A stretch of DNA of 64,000 bases from Alitta virens (lineage: Eukaryota; Annelida; Polychaeta; Phyllodocida; Nereididae), in NCBI GenBank assembly GCA_932294295.1, contig OW028584.1, forward strand, positions 12,036,407-12,100,406. The letters are read 5' to 3'. Numbering within the stretch: the first letter of the stretch is position 1; the number at the start of each line of letters is the position of its first letter. The position numbers were made by a program, and so were the translations under genes. Below the pieces are notes generated by a model, which worked only from the letters and a program-made list of their open reading frames with translations, was not told where the DNA came from and searched no databases. This document shows positions 53,608-64,000 of the stretch, piece by piece.

Positions 53608-54375
53608 GATTTGGGATGAGTGTGGGTTTTTTCTTTTATTCCCCAATTAATTCCAGCCATGTGGAACTTTAATTTTTTTTTAAATCGGATGAAATTTGAC
53701 AGAGTTATCCAATAAAACCAGCGTCATGAACGTCCTCGATTCGTAATACATTTTCGGCCATAACTCAGACAATTTTAGTCCGACTTTCAAAATTTAAACT
53801 TTGTTGTGTAGCACAATTCATAAATATTAGAAGATAACATTATTGTTAATCTATCAGACAAACTGTAGTCATCCGGGAGATTTGTCGGCGGCATGCGTTT
53901 CGTCCTTATTTGGAAATAGCTACGTCTTGAGTTTCCTTGTTTGGGCATTACACGAACGTCATTCTGTGTGGTATGAAATGCAGATCACCCAGTCCGTATC
54001 ACCCGGTATTTCAAATATTGATAAATCTGCAACTGGGGAATAAAATATGTTCTCTGTGTACCATTGCTAAGCTATGATACATTCGTAGTATGCAAAATGG
54101 TTTACATTGGGCCAACATTGGGTCAATATTGTGCTGACATTGGGCTAAAAGTGGGCCGATGTGGCGTGCTACATATGATAGATAGACATAAAAAAATCAA
54201 TTTTTTGCCATTTAGACTTATGTGGCAAAATAAAAATCAAAATCATGATAATTATTTTCCTCTATTGAATAAATGGTATTTAATAAATTGTGCACCCATC
54301 AGGACATTCTACAAACTCAGATAATTTTGACAATTGCAAACATGTCTTAATGTTTTGAATTTTTCTTCATTCCAG

Positions 54376-54515
54376 TGCGCAAAATGAACGGTTATACCAC
54401 AACAGTAGCACTCCCCAGCCCTGCACCCCATTCACCCAGCAGCGTCTCAGTTACAACAGCGCCCCTAGCGACGGAGGAAGTAAGCAGCTTATCACCAAAT
54501 GAGGGCAGGAGATAG
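54376..54515 (+). CDS. Exon 2 (terminal) of the 133-aa membrane protein
   Basis: The acceptor ends at 54375 (TTTTCTTCATTCCAG). The first two bases, TG, complete the G left by exon 1 to make Val88. The frame then reads RKMNGYTTTVALPSPAPHSP, SSVSVTTAPLATEEVSSLSP, NEGRR and TAG at 54513-54515. Joined to exon 1 it gives ...SDHIDEM-V-RKMNGY, a 53-residue tail beyond the membrane that is rich in Ser, Thr and Pro. If it lies outside the cell, it would suit O-glycosylation. AATAAA at 54760-54765 could end the mRNA. The join is inferred from strand, phase and the acceptor; no transcript was available. Confidence 0.6.
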
Positions 54516-54790
54516 CAGTGGCCAATTGTCCTTCCAGCAGCTCTGTTCGTGGGTCTGTGGTATATCTGTGGTGAGACATCTGTCCATGACATGCTCTACT
54601 CTCAAATCAATGGCTACACACTGCTCCAACCAACTAACTGATGACCTGCAAGGGTTTTGGTTTAATTACTGTATTTTTTATTTTTTTAAATGTTTTTTTT
54701 TTTTTGTGACAAGCCATGTGAGAATGTAATGTACTTATCAACAAGCAAAAAATACAAGAAATAAACAAACAGAATGACAAAGGGTACAGC
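54516..54790 (+). other. Probable 3' UTR with AATAAA
   Basis: GT/T-rich stretch followed by AATAAA at 54760-54765, 245 bases after the stop. Confidence 0.4.
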
Positions 54791-54947
54791 CACCAAGAAG
54801 ATAATAATATTCTCTGAAAGGTAACCGGCCCCTTGGAATAATTTATATTACGTTTCTAATACATTTACAAAGATTATTATTGTAACCCAGTTATGACTGC
54901 TTCAAAGTAAAACAATTGCTTTATCTAGCTTTTTAATTTTTTCCCTC

Positions 54948-55067
54948 CCCAGATAGCATTCCAAATCGTATCAACGTCGGCGTGATGTCGGCGATGTTAA
55001 AACAATGTTGTACCAACGGCGGCCAATATAGGAACGATGCTGGTCCGATTTGGAATGCTATGTGGGT
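54948..55067. mobile_element. MITE-I copy 2
   Basis: CCCAGATAGCATTCCAAATC to GATTTGGAATGCTATGTGGG; same termini as 38778 with a different centre. Confidence 0.8.
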
Positions 55068-55257
55068 CAAAAACATTTTTTCCCATATAGTTTTCAGTAA
55101 CTGTGCTGCAAAGTTGCAAACTTATCCATAAATCTGCACCAGAAATTGAATATTTTGGTTTTAATATTATTTAAGCCAAGTAGCCTGTCTGACTGTCTGA
55201 GGGTAGGCCTATAGTTCATAAGTAGCTAAGTATTGAAATTGAGTTTTCACTGTCTGC

Positions 55258-55578
55258 TGTCACAGCCCAGCGACCTAATTATGGACATTCTTTGCTAGTT
55301 TACCTAGTTAAACAAAACGATTGGTTAAACTTTGTTGTCGAAAGGCTGAGTATAGACTTAAGAAATCTTCTCTTAAAAATACAAGAGAAATGGATTCATA
55401 ACGTTTGGAGTTCAGGCAATTTTTCTGAAATGCCTGCTTGTCAGAACAAGAATTGTGTAAACTCAGCACACAAATATCTAATTATTCTGTAATTTCTTTG
55501 TTAGACCTTTAATACCATAAGCCGGCCTAAAGACTATATGAGAAATTGATGTACATAGTTAGGTCGATGGGCGGTGAG
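55258..55578. mobile_element. MITE-G copy 2
   Basis: Left end TGTCACAGCCCAGCGACCTA, right end CATAGTTAGGTCGATGGGC followed by GGTGAG. Internal sequence as at 31625 (AAGGCTGAGTATAGACTTAA, AATGCCTGCTTGTCAGAAC). No tandem array at either end, so it shows the unexpanded terminus. Confidence 0.8.
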
Positions 55579-55981
55579 GTGACGACACACAGTGTTTTAT
55601 GGATAATTTTCTATTTGGTGTCAGAAGTGAAATGTGGGCAGTGTCCATTTTTTGCTGCTACCTTTGTCATTCTCTGCTCAATCTTAAGCTCATGTTGAAG
55701 CAATAAGTGCAAATGGTCTGAGGTTAAATCTAATACATGCACAGACGTGGACAATATTACCACACGTGTGAGTCAATATACATCAATTAATATTATATCG
55801 TGAATAACATCATTCACAAATAGAAAATTATGTGGGCAACACATTGTGAGTTGCCCGTGTAAAATTAAGCAATCATAATGGCCAAAAAAAGGTTTTCGTT
55901 GCACGTTTTACACTGTGTACAAATAGGCCTGTTCCTGTGTTCCTGCTGGAAGTCTTATTGACTAAAATGTTAGCAAAAGTA

Positions 55982-56131
55982 CATGGCCAATTGTGCCACG
56001 TGCGTTTTCCATGCGTTTGGATAAACGCATGGAAAACGCATGGTTTTGCTTCATTATAATTAGCTAAAAACCATGCATTTTCCATGCGTTTTTCCTTCTC
56101 ATGGAAAATGCACGTGGCACATTTGGCCATG
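55982..56131. mobile_element. MITE-P copy f
   Basis: CATGGCCAATTGTGCCACGT to CACATTTGGCCATG; TA at 55980-55981 and 56132-56133. Arms nearly perfect. From 56134 to 57063 I see no other recognisable element. Confidence 0.9.
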
Positions 56132-57063
56132 TAGCTATCTTTCTTAACAATTTGACAATGTCTGGTATGACTGACCTTCATAGCTGTTATTTATGTGAGA
56201 AATTTGTTTATTTTAGTCATCCATAGTCAAAGCATTCTATTTATTACTATTTAAGTCATTATGACAACTGATACAAAGAGGCAGTTAATTAGGCATTGTC
56301 AAATAGTAAGATAGCTGTCTACAAGTCTGACAGCTGGTGCCATCTATAGTGATTTTGATTAACGTTCTTGATTGCGCGAGCATCTACAGAATCTCATTGA
56401 GAGCAACTCACATAATGTTCCGAATGACTAACCCAGGCATTATTGACCTATGGTCCTCGAATCCAACTGGTAAATTATGTTCAAGGAGGGCAAATCACTT
56501 TGCAAAACAGTCTATGTGGGTAGCGATAACGTAAATGTAGGGTGCTTGAGTTTCCAGGGACCCTGAAGATTCAAGGGTCCCGAGCGGAGACAGGTTAGAT
56601 AGTCAAAAAGATTTTCAGTGCTCGATGCACAAATATGGGACAGACACAACAGGGGATAGAACTTTCATGTGCAATAAAAGTATTCACAATTATCACTCAG
56701 GCCTCCTTTGATGTGATGAATGCCTTCATCAAAATAAAAAAACAATCAAGCTGAGATGTCAATCAATAATATTATGATTGATTGCTAGAGATTAACATCC
56801 AGCAGCAATCACCTCAGCAAATATTAGCAAACATTGAAAGTCCTTTTGAGAAGATCTTAGACAACATGACAGTGTCTAAAAATGCCTGCCCCTCACAGCT
56901 TTTTTGATAGATTAGTCAGCCTTTTATCAATGGTTAGTCAACTACCTTCGTCAGTATTGACTTATATGCCTATTTGACTAACAAATTAGTCATTTATATT
57001 ACAGGGTATACAACTGTAAATTGTGTTAGGCTGACTAACTAATCAGACACTTTTTATTTATTT

Positions 57064-59433
57064 TTTGATCAGTCATTCTAGATGGATCAACTTGTCTAAA
57101 AAGTTACTGAGAACTACTAACTTTCTTGCGGAAAATATGTTCAGTATTTCACAGATTACACATAGTGCTATCATCTCAACTGACGAAATGTTGTTTCATG
57201 TTAATAACTACTTAAATCACACCTCCATGGGCCTCTGATTCATCATATCAAATGGAGGGCTGTATTATTCGAAGCGCACTGTGAGACATCCTTATGCACA
57301 AGTCCAGTTCATATGCTGATTAGAACCTGCACAATGTATATTTTTTAGACTAGCAGAACCTGTGATTCTGTAGATGTTCTAGTGAGCAAATCAATGTTTA
57401 TGGGATGATTTTACAGTGTACGTGATCATGTTATATTATAGTAGGATTCAGAATAAATGTCCACCAGTTTTTTTCGGTCGTATTTTGCCATAAATGGCAC
57501 GGAGCAGTACAAATTGGACAGAAAGTTTAATAGCAAATTAAACCCCAACTCTCTAGCTGCATGATAAATACACTTCTGGGAAAGATACAACAAGAAGTTT
57601 GCTGTATTCTCCATTGTATAATTGTGTAATTTCTGCTGCTTCTCTGTGGCCATAACAAATGGCCATGATGGTGACAAAATGGCAAAAAAAATAATATTTT
57701 TGGAAAGATAGGAAACTAGAAGTAAACTTGTTCCAAAAAGGGGTTGTTATATAACATAGAAAGTTGGGTGTTTGACTTATTAATAAAACACCTGTCCACT
57801 TTGTGCTGCTCCAAGCTGTTAATGATAGAAATATGACCAAAAAATGATAAAATATTTATTATGAATCCTACCATACAAAATACTACAGTAGCAATATGAT
57901 ATCAATATATGATATTTTACGACATTATATCGTTATGCAATTGCACATATCAATGGCCAGTGAGCACCTATTATCGAATTTAATTATGCTATTGCATTGA
58001 TTTGTTTTTGGATGAGGTCATTAATAAGCCACTCTTATTCTTATGGACATTGGAAGTTGCTGAGTCTGTTAAGCAGGTGATGCTAAAAGATGACTTCTTC
58101 ATTATTATTTAAACAGTTGATTCACACATTTTTGATATGTTTGTATCAAGTGTATATCGATAGTTGCTGTTTTTGTTTTGCATTGTATATTGTACGGTAG
58201 ATCAGGGAAACGGATATGTACATACTATTTACATTGACAGTAGACTACAATGGGACTATGATTAAAGACTTTGCACAAACAACGTTTCTCTGTTTCTTGT
58301 CTTTGAAAATATTTACTTGTTTTTGAAGGACAAATCAAATGGAGAAGTAAAGATTAAATCTTTTTTTTATTGTCAAATAACCTAAATTGACGCATGTCCT
58401 TTGGCTGTTTAGTGCAACACATTCCACGGAAATTTAATTTTTGTGATTCATTGTAAAAAATATTTAAAATCCAAATTTGGCCAAAATTGAATAAAGATTA
58501 GGTCACGTATCTTTACCATAGAAAAACCAACATGGTATATTGTGGTCTCTATATTTGCTCTATGTCTTTACTGGCTTAACCACCAGTCTGTAGGGGCATT
58601 GCAATGAATTTGCAGTAATTGCGAGTGGTTGCGATAGGTGGCAGCACGAACAGATTTGATACGCAGTGCTACCATCTTGCGGATAACTGCAGAGAAACAT
58701 CCACAAGTGTGCAACAAAACAGCTCTAGACAGTTTTTATTTGTATCAACTTTAAGTAAGCATAAAAAAGAAAACAGCTTGTCAAAGTTGTTATAGAAAGC
58801 ATATCTATAATTCAGCTGTGGATTTATTTCTCCACCTCCCAGCCGAAAAAACCAGATGTACCCAGCCTATTTTTTGCCAATTGTATTTAATATATTTTTC
58901 CCATATAGCTGCAAGAAGCAAGAACAAATATTTATCAAAACCGGCCAAAAGCTGATGGTCCAAAAACCTGGTTCTATACATGATTAGATAGGCTATGAAA
59001 CTAGGGTTAATGAATGCCAAATCTCTGGTCTCTGGTCAGTACAAACCAAATTTAGCTAAACACTAATACGCAGGATTCCTTGATGGGCTTCAGACCCTGC
59101 AAAGCTATTTACAGCATTTTTTTCATTCATCACTTGGTATATATAATAATTATTATATCAAAATACATTTTCAGGTGAAGAAGTTTTACAAGTTTATAAC
59201 ATTTGATTTATTGCCTTACCTGACTGCGTAGTTGCGGCTCCAATGATGTATCATTCTTAATTTCATGCTAGAATTCACAGTGATTAATTCATCCACAAAC
59301 CAATATAGGACTCCCCACAAAATAAATGACTATATAATAAATGATAAATAGGAACCTCAAAACACTTGACAACTCTTCCATTAAATTTTTTTTATGACAT
59401 CACATACTTATCAGAAAAAAAAATCAAAAAATG
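57064..59433. repeat. 2370-bp tandem unit, copy 1
   Basis: Starts near TTTTGATCAGTCATTCTAG. Nearly identical to copy 2, with differences concentrated in the first 450 bp. It contains AT-rich palindromic stretches (GATATCAATATATGATATT near 57898). Short minus-strand frames (71-95 codons) are present but decay in copy 3, so coding is unlikely. Confidence 0.9.
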
Positions 59434-61803
59434 TTTTGATCAGTCATTCTAGACAGGTCAAATTGTCTAAAAAGTAACTTAGAATTACTAACTTTCTGGC
59501 GGAAAATATGTTCAGTATTTCACAGATTACACATAGTGCTATCATCTCAACTTACGAAATGTTGTTTCATGTTAATAACTACTTAAATCACACCTCCATG
59601 GGCCTCTGATTCATCATATCAAATGGAGGGCTGTATTATTCGAAGCGCACTGTGAGACATCCTTATGCACAAGTCCAGTTCATATGCTGATTAGAACCTG
59701 CACAATGTATATTTTTTAGACTAGCAGAACCTGTGATTCTGTAGATGTTCTAGTGAGCAAATCATCGTTTATGGGATGATTTTACAGTGTACGTGATCAT
59801 GTTATATTATAGTAGGATTCAGAATAAATGTCCACCTGTTTTTTCGGTCGTATTTTGCCAAAAATGGCACGGAGCAGTACAAATTGGACAGAAAGTTTAA
59901 TAGCAAATTAAACCCCAACTCTCTAGCTGCATGATAAATACACTTCTGGGAAAGATACAACAAGAAGTTTGCTGTATTCTCCATTGTATAATTGTGTAAT
60001 TTCTGCTGCTTCTCTGTGGCCATAACAAATGGCCATGATGGTGACAAAATGGCAAAAAAAATAATATTTTTGGAAAGATAGGAAACTAGAAGTAAACTTG
60101 TTCCAAAAAGGGGTTGTTATATAACATAGAAAGTTGGGTGTTTGACTTATTAATAAAACACCTGTCCACTTTGTGCTGCTCCAAGCTGTTAATGATAGAA
60201 ATATGACCAAAAAATGATAAAATATTTATTATGAATCCTACCATACAAAATACTACAGTAGCAATATGATATCAATATATGATATTTTACGACATTATAT
60301 CGTTATGCAATTGCACATATCAATGGCCAGTGAGCACCTATTATCGAATTTAATTATGCTATTGCATTGATTTGTTTTTGGATGAGGTCATTAATAAGCC
60401 ACTCTTATTCTTATGGACATTGGAAGTTGCTGAGTCTGTTAAGCAGGTGATGCTAAAAGATGACTTCTTCATTATTATTTAAACAGTTGATTCACACATT
60501 TTTGATATGTTTGTATCAAGTGTATATCGATAGTTGCTGTTTTTGTTTTGCATTGTATATTGTACGGTAGATCAGGGAAACGGATATGTACATACTATTT
60601 ACATTGACAGTAGACTACAATGGGACTATGATTAAAGACTTTGCACAAACAACGTTTCTCTGTTTCTTGTCTTTGAAAATATTTACTTGTTTTTGAAGGA
60701 CAAATCAAATGGAGAAGTAAAGATTAAATCTTTTTTTTATTGTCAAATAACCTAAATTGACACATGTCCTTTGGCTGTTTAGTGCAACACATTCCACGGA
60801 AATTTAATTTTTGTGATTCATTGTAAAAAATATTTAAAATCCAAATTTGGCCAAAATTGAATAAAGATTAGGTCACGTATCTTTACCATAGAAAAACCAA
60901 CATGGTATATTGTGGTCTCTATATTTGCTCTATGTCTTTACTGGCTTAACCTCCAGTCTGTAGGGGCATTGCAATGAATTTGCAGTAATTGCGAGTGGTT
61001 GCGATAGGTGGCAGCACGAACAGATTTGATACGCAGTGCTACCATCTTGCGGATAACTGCAGAGAAACATCCACAAGTGTGCAACAAAACAGCTCTAGAC
61101 AGTTTTTATTTGTATCAACTTTAAGTAAGCATAAAAAAGAAAACAGCTTGTCAAAGTTGTTATAGAAAGCATATCTATAATTCAGCTGTGGATTTATTTC
61201 TCCACCTCCCAGCCGAAAAAACCAGATGTACCCAGCCTATTTTTTGCCAATTGTATTTAATATATTTTTCCCATATAGCTGCAAGAAGCAAGAACAAATA
61301 TTTATCAAAACCGGCCAAAAGCTGATGGTCCAAAAACCTGGTTCTATACATGATTAGATAGGCTATGAAACTAGGGTTAATGAATGCCAAATCTCTGGTC
61401 TCTGGTCAGTACAAACCAAATTTAGCTAAACACTAATACGCAGGATTCCTTGATGGGCTTCAGACCCTGCAAAGCTATTTACAGCATTTTTTTCATTCAT
61501 CACTTGGTATATATAATAATTATTATATCAAAATACGTTTTCAGGTGAAGAAGTTTTACAAGTTTATAACATTTGATTTATTGCCTTACCTGACTGCGTA
61601 GTTGCGGCTCCAATGATGTATCATTCTTAATTTCATGCTAGAATTCACAGTGATTAATTCATCCACAAACCAATATAGGACTCCCCACAAAATAAATGAC
61701 TATATAATAAATGATAAATAGGAACCTCAGAACACTTGACAACTCTTCCATTAAATTTTTTTTATGACATCACATACTTATCAGAAAAAAAAATCAAAAA
61801 ATG
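59434..61803. repeat. 2370-bp tandem unit, copy 2
   Basis: Exact period 2370 bp relative to the next copy for most landmarks. From about 59890 on it differs from copy 1 by only a few substitutions (for example GACGCATGTCC versus GACACATGTCC), so it is a true repeat and not an identical assembly echo. Confidence 0.9.
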
Positions 61804-64000
61804 TTTTGATTAGTCATTCTAGACAGGTCAAATTGTCTAAAAAGTAACTTAGAATTACTAACTTTCTTGCGGAAAACATGTTCAGTATTTCACAGATTAC
61901 ACATAGTGCTATCATCTCAACTTACGAAATGTTGTTTCATGTTAATAACTACTTAAATCACACCTCCATGGGCCTCTGATTCATCATATCAAATGGAGGG
62001 CTGTATTATTCGAAGCGCACTGTGAGACATCCTTATGCACAAGTCCAGTTCATATGCTGATTAGAACCTGCACAATGTATATTTTTTAGACTAGCAGAAC
62101 CTGTGATTCTGTAGATGTTCTAGTGAGCAAATCATCGTTTATGGGATGATTTTACAGTGTACGTGATCATGTTATATTATAGTAGGATTCAGAATAAATG
62201 TCCACCCGTTTTTTCGGTCATATTTTGCCATAAATGGCACGGAGCAGTACAAATTGGACAGAAAGTTTAATAGCAAATTAAACCCCAACTCTCTAGCTGC
62301 ATGATAAATACACTTCTGGGAAAGATACAACAAGAAGTTTGCTGTATTCTCCATTGTATAATTGTGTAATTTCTGCTGCTTCTCTGTGGCCATAACAAAT
62401 GGCCATGATGGTGACAAAATGGCAAAAAAAATAATATTTTTTGAAAGATAGGAAACTAGAAGTAAACTTGTTCCAAAGAGGGGTTGTTATATAACTTAGA
62501 AAGTTGGGTGTTTGACTTATTAATAAAACACCTGTCCACTTTGTGCTGCTCCAAGCTGTTAATGATAGAAATATTTATTATGAATCCTTCCATACAAAAT
62601 ACTACAGTAGCAATATGATATCAATATATGATATTTTACGACATTATATCGTTATGCAATTGCACATATCAATGGCCAGTGAGCACCTATTATCAATTTA
62701 ATTATGCTATTGCATTGATTTGTTTTTGGATGACGTCATTAATAAGCAACTCTTATTCCTTTAGACATTGGAAGTTGCAGAATCTGTTAAGCAGGTGATG
62801 CTAAAAGATGACTTCTTCGTTATGATTTAAACAGTTGATTCACACATTTTTGATATGTTTGTATCAAGTGTATATCGATAGTTGCTGTTTTTGTTTTGCA
62901 TTGTATATTGTACGGTAGATCAGGGAAACGGAAATGTACATACTATTTACATAGACGGTAGACTACAATGGGACTATGATTAAAGACTTTACACAAACAA
63001 CGTTTCTCTTTCTTGTCTCTGAAAATATTTACTTTTTTGAAGGACAAATCAAATGGATGAAGTTACAAAACAAATTCTAAATAACTAAACTGACAGAGGT
63101 ACTGTGGCTGTTTAGTGCCTCACAGTCTAAAATAATATTTTTGTTATAAATTCATAGTAAAAATTATATTCAATATCCAAATTAGGCCAAAATTTTGATA
63201 AAGATTAGGTCACGTATCTTTGCCATAGAGAAACCATAATGGTATAATATTATGGTCTCTATATTTATTTACTGGCCTAACCACTAGTTTGTAGGGGCAT
63301 TGCAATGAGGTAGAATCAGTCAAATGAATTTTAACATTTTGTTTGCTATTATATACGACTTTGCAGTAATTGCAAATTGTTGCGATAGGTGGCAGCACGA
63401 ACAGATTTGATACGCAGTGCTACCACCTGGAGGATAAGCACAGAGAAACATCCACAAGTCTACGACCAATTCGCTCTGGACAGTAAGCATAACAAGGAGA
63501 AAAACTGTTTTAAAATTCAAAGCTTTCATGGAAAAAAAAAATTTTAAATAACTCAGCTGTGGATTTATTTCTCTACCTTCTAGCAGAGAAAAACCAGCTT
63601 GTACCCAGCCAATGTTTTGCCAATTGTATTAAATATATTTTTCCCATTTAATTGCAAGAAACGAGAACAAATATTTATCAAAACAGGCCAAAAGCTGCTG
63701 GGCTGAAATCCTAGTTCTATGCATGATTAGATAGGCTATGAAACTAGGGTGATGAATGCCGAAATTCTGGTCACTGGTCTGTACAAACCAAATTTAGCTA
63801 AACACTAGTTTATACGCAGGACTTCTTGATGGGTTTCGGACACTACAGAGCTATTTACAGCATTTTTTCATTCGTTACCTGGTGTGTCATATATCGAAAT
63901 ACTACGTATTTAAGTGAAGAATACATAAGTTTAGAATGGTCTGTCGTTTGTTGCGACTCCGCTAATGGGCCATTCTTAATTTCATGCGAGAATTCACAGT
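61804..64000. repeat. 2370-bp tandem unit, copy 3 (incomplete at window end)
   Basis: The first 650 bp closely match copy 2. From about 62570 it diverges strongly, starting with a deletion of about 19 bases after ATAGAAATAT, then many substitutions and indels, including an extra segment around 63308-63360. It is cut by the window edge about 150 bp before the expected unit end. Confidence 0.9.

Larger units (their letters stand above)
23117..54375 (+). other. Proposed 31.3-kb intron of the membrane-protein gene
   Basis: Starts GTGAGT and ends CTTAATGTTTTGAATTTTTC, TTCATTCCAG, with a branch-like CTTAAT and a pyrimidine tract. It is filled with the repeats listed separately and with candidate exons at 36138 and 47396. 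The pairing of the two ends is inferred from strand and phase (1+2) and is not proven. Confidence 0.55.

Noticed and set aside
57553..57840. 95-codon minus-strand frame repeated at 59923
   Set aside because: Preserved only because the 2370-bp copies are nearly identical. Copy 3 does not keep the frame, and the 71-codon frame at 58805/61175 is also broken there.

Overview
The window looks like intergenic and intronic DNA from an invertebrate animal, probably marine, with an AT-rich genome. The clues are GT-AG intron signals, short coding exons separated by very long gaps, polyadenylation signals, several tRNA-derived SINE families, palindromic MITEs with TA target duplications, 3' ends of LINEs, and many micro- and minisatellites. 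I see no bacterial operons, rRNA genes or CRISPR. I cannot name the phylum from the sequence alone.

Genes are sparse and split. (1) Positions 46-156 read as the last coding exon of a plus-strand gene entering from the left. (2) The best gene is plus-strand and has two exons: 22855-23116 encodes a cytosolic tail, a KEKRLAR stop and one membrane segment, and 54376-54515 encodes a Ser/Thr/Pro-rich tail. The phases match (1 nt + 2 nt) and give a 133-residue single-pass membrane protein. The intron would be 31.3 kb, and a promoter-like cluster (NRF1, CCAAT, E-box) lies about 0.5 kb upstream. (3) Inside that intron are two promoter-like islands (about 36.1 kb with an RFX X-box, and about 45.1 kb with three CCAAT boxes and CACGTGAC), a possible first exon at 36138-36175 and a convincing terminal exon at 47396-47565 with AATAAA close behind. 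They may form a nested gene or alternative exons. Several weaker open stretches are listed with low confidence.

The rest is mostly repeats, labelled here with window-specific names. SINE-A has a tRNA-Gly-like head and 12 copies, several with target-site duplications. SINE-B has a tRNA-Glu-like head and about 18 full or partial copies; subtype B1 ends in (ATCT)n, and subtype B2 ends in a sequence that runs straight into minisatellites. SINE-C has two copies. MITE-P (about 150-bp perfect palindrome, six copies), MITE-C, MITE-D (with CRE-like TGACGTCA), MITE-F, MITE-G, MITE-H and MITE-I are non-autonomous DNA elements. Repeat-E carries two CCAAT boxes around an E2F-like GGCGGGAA. A 908-bp Tc1/mariner-like relic lies at 16194-17101.

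The most unusual theme is that several tandem arrays begin exactly at the end of a mobile element: the 1.1-kb octamer array at the end of MITE-G, three arrays at the 3' end of SINE-B2, a 9-bp array at the 5' end of SINE-C, and ATCT arrays at the tail of SINE-B1. The right end of the window (57064-64000) is a 2370-bp non-coding unit repeated nearly three times, with a mosaic pattern of divergence. No experimental or database support was available; all calls come from reading the sequence.
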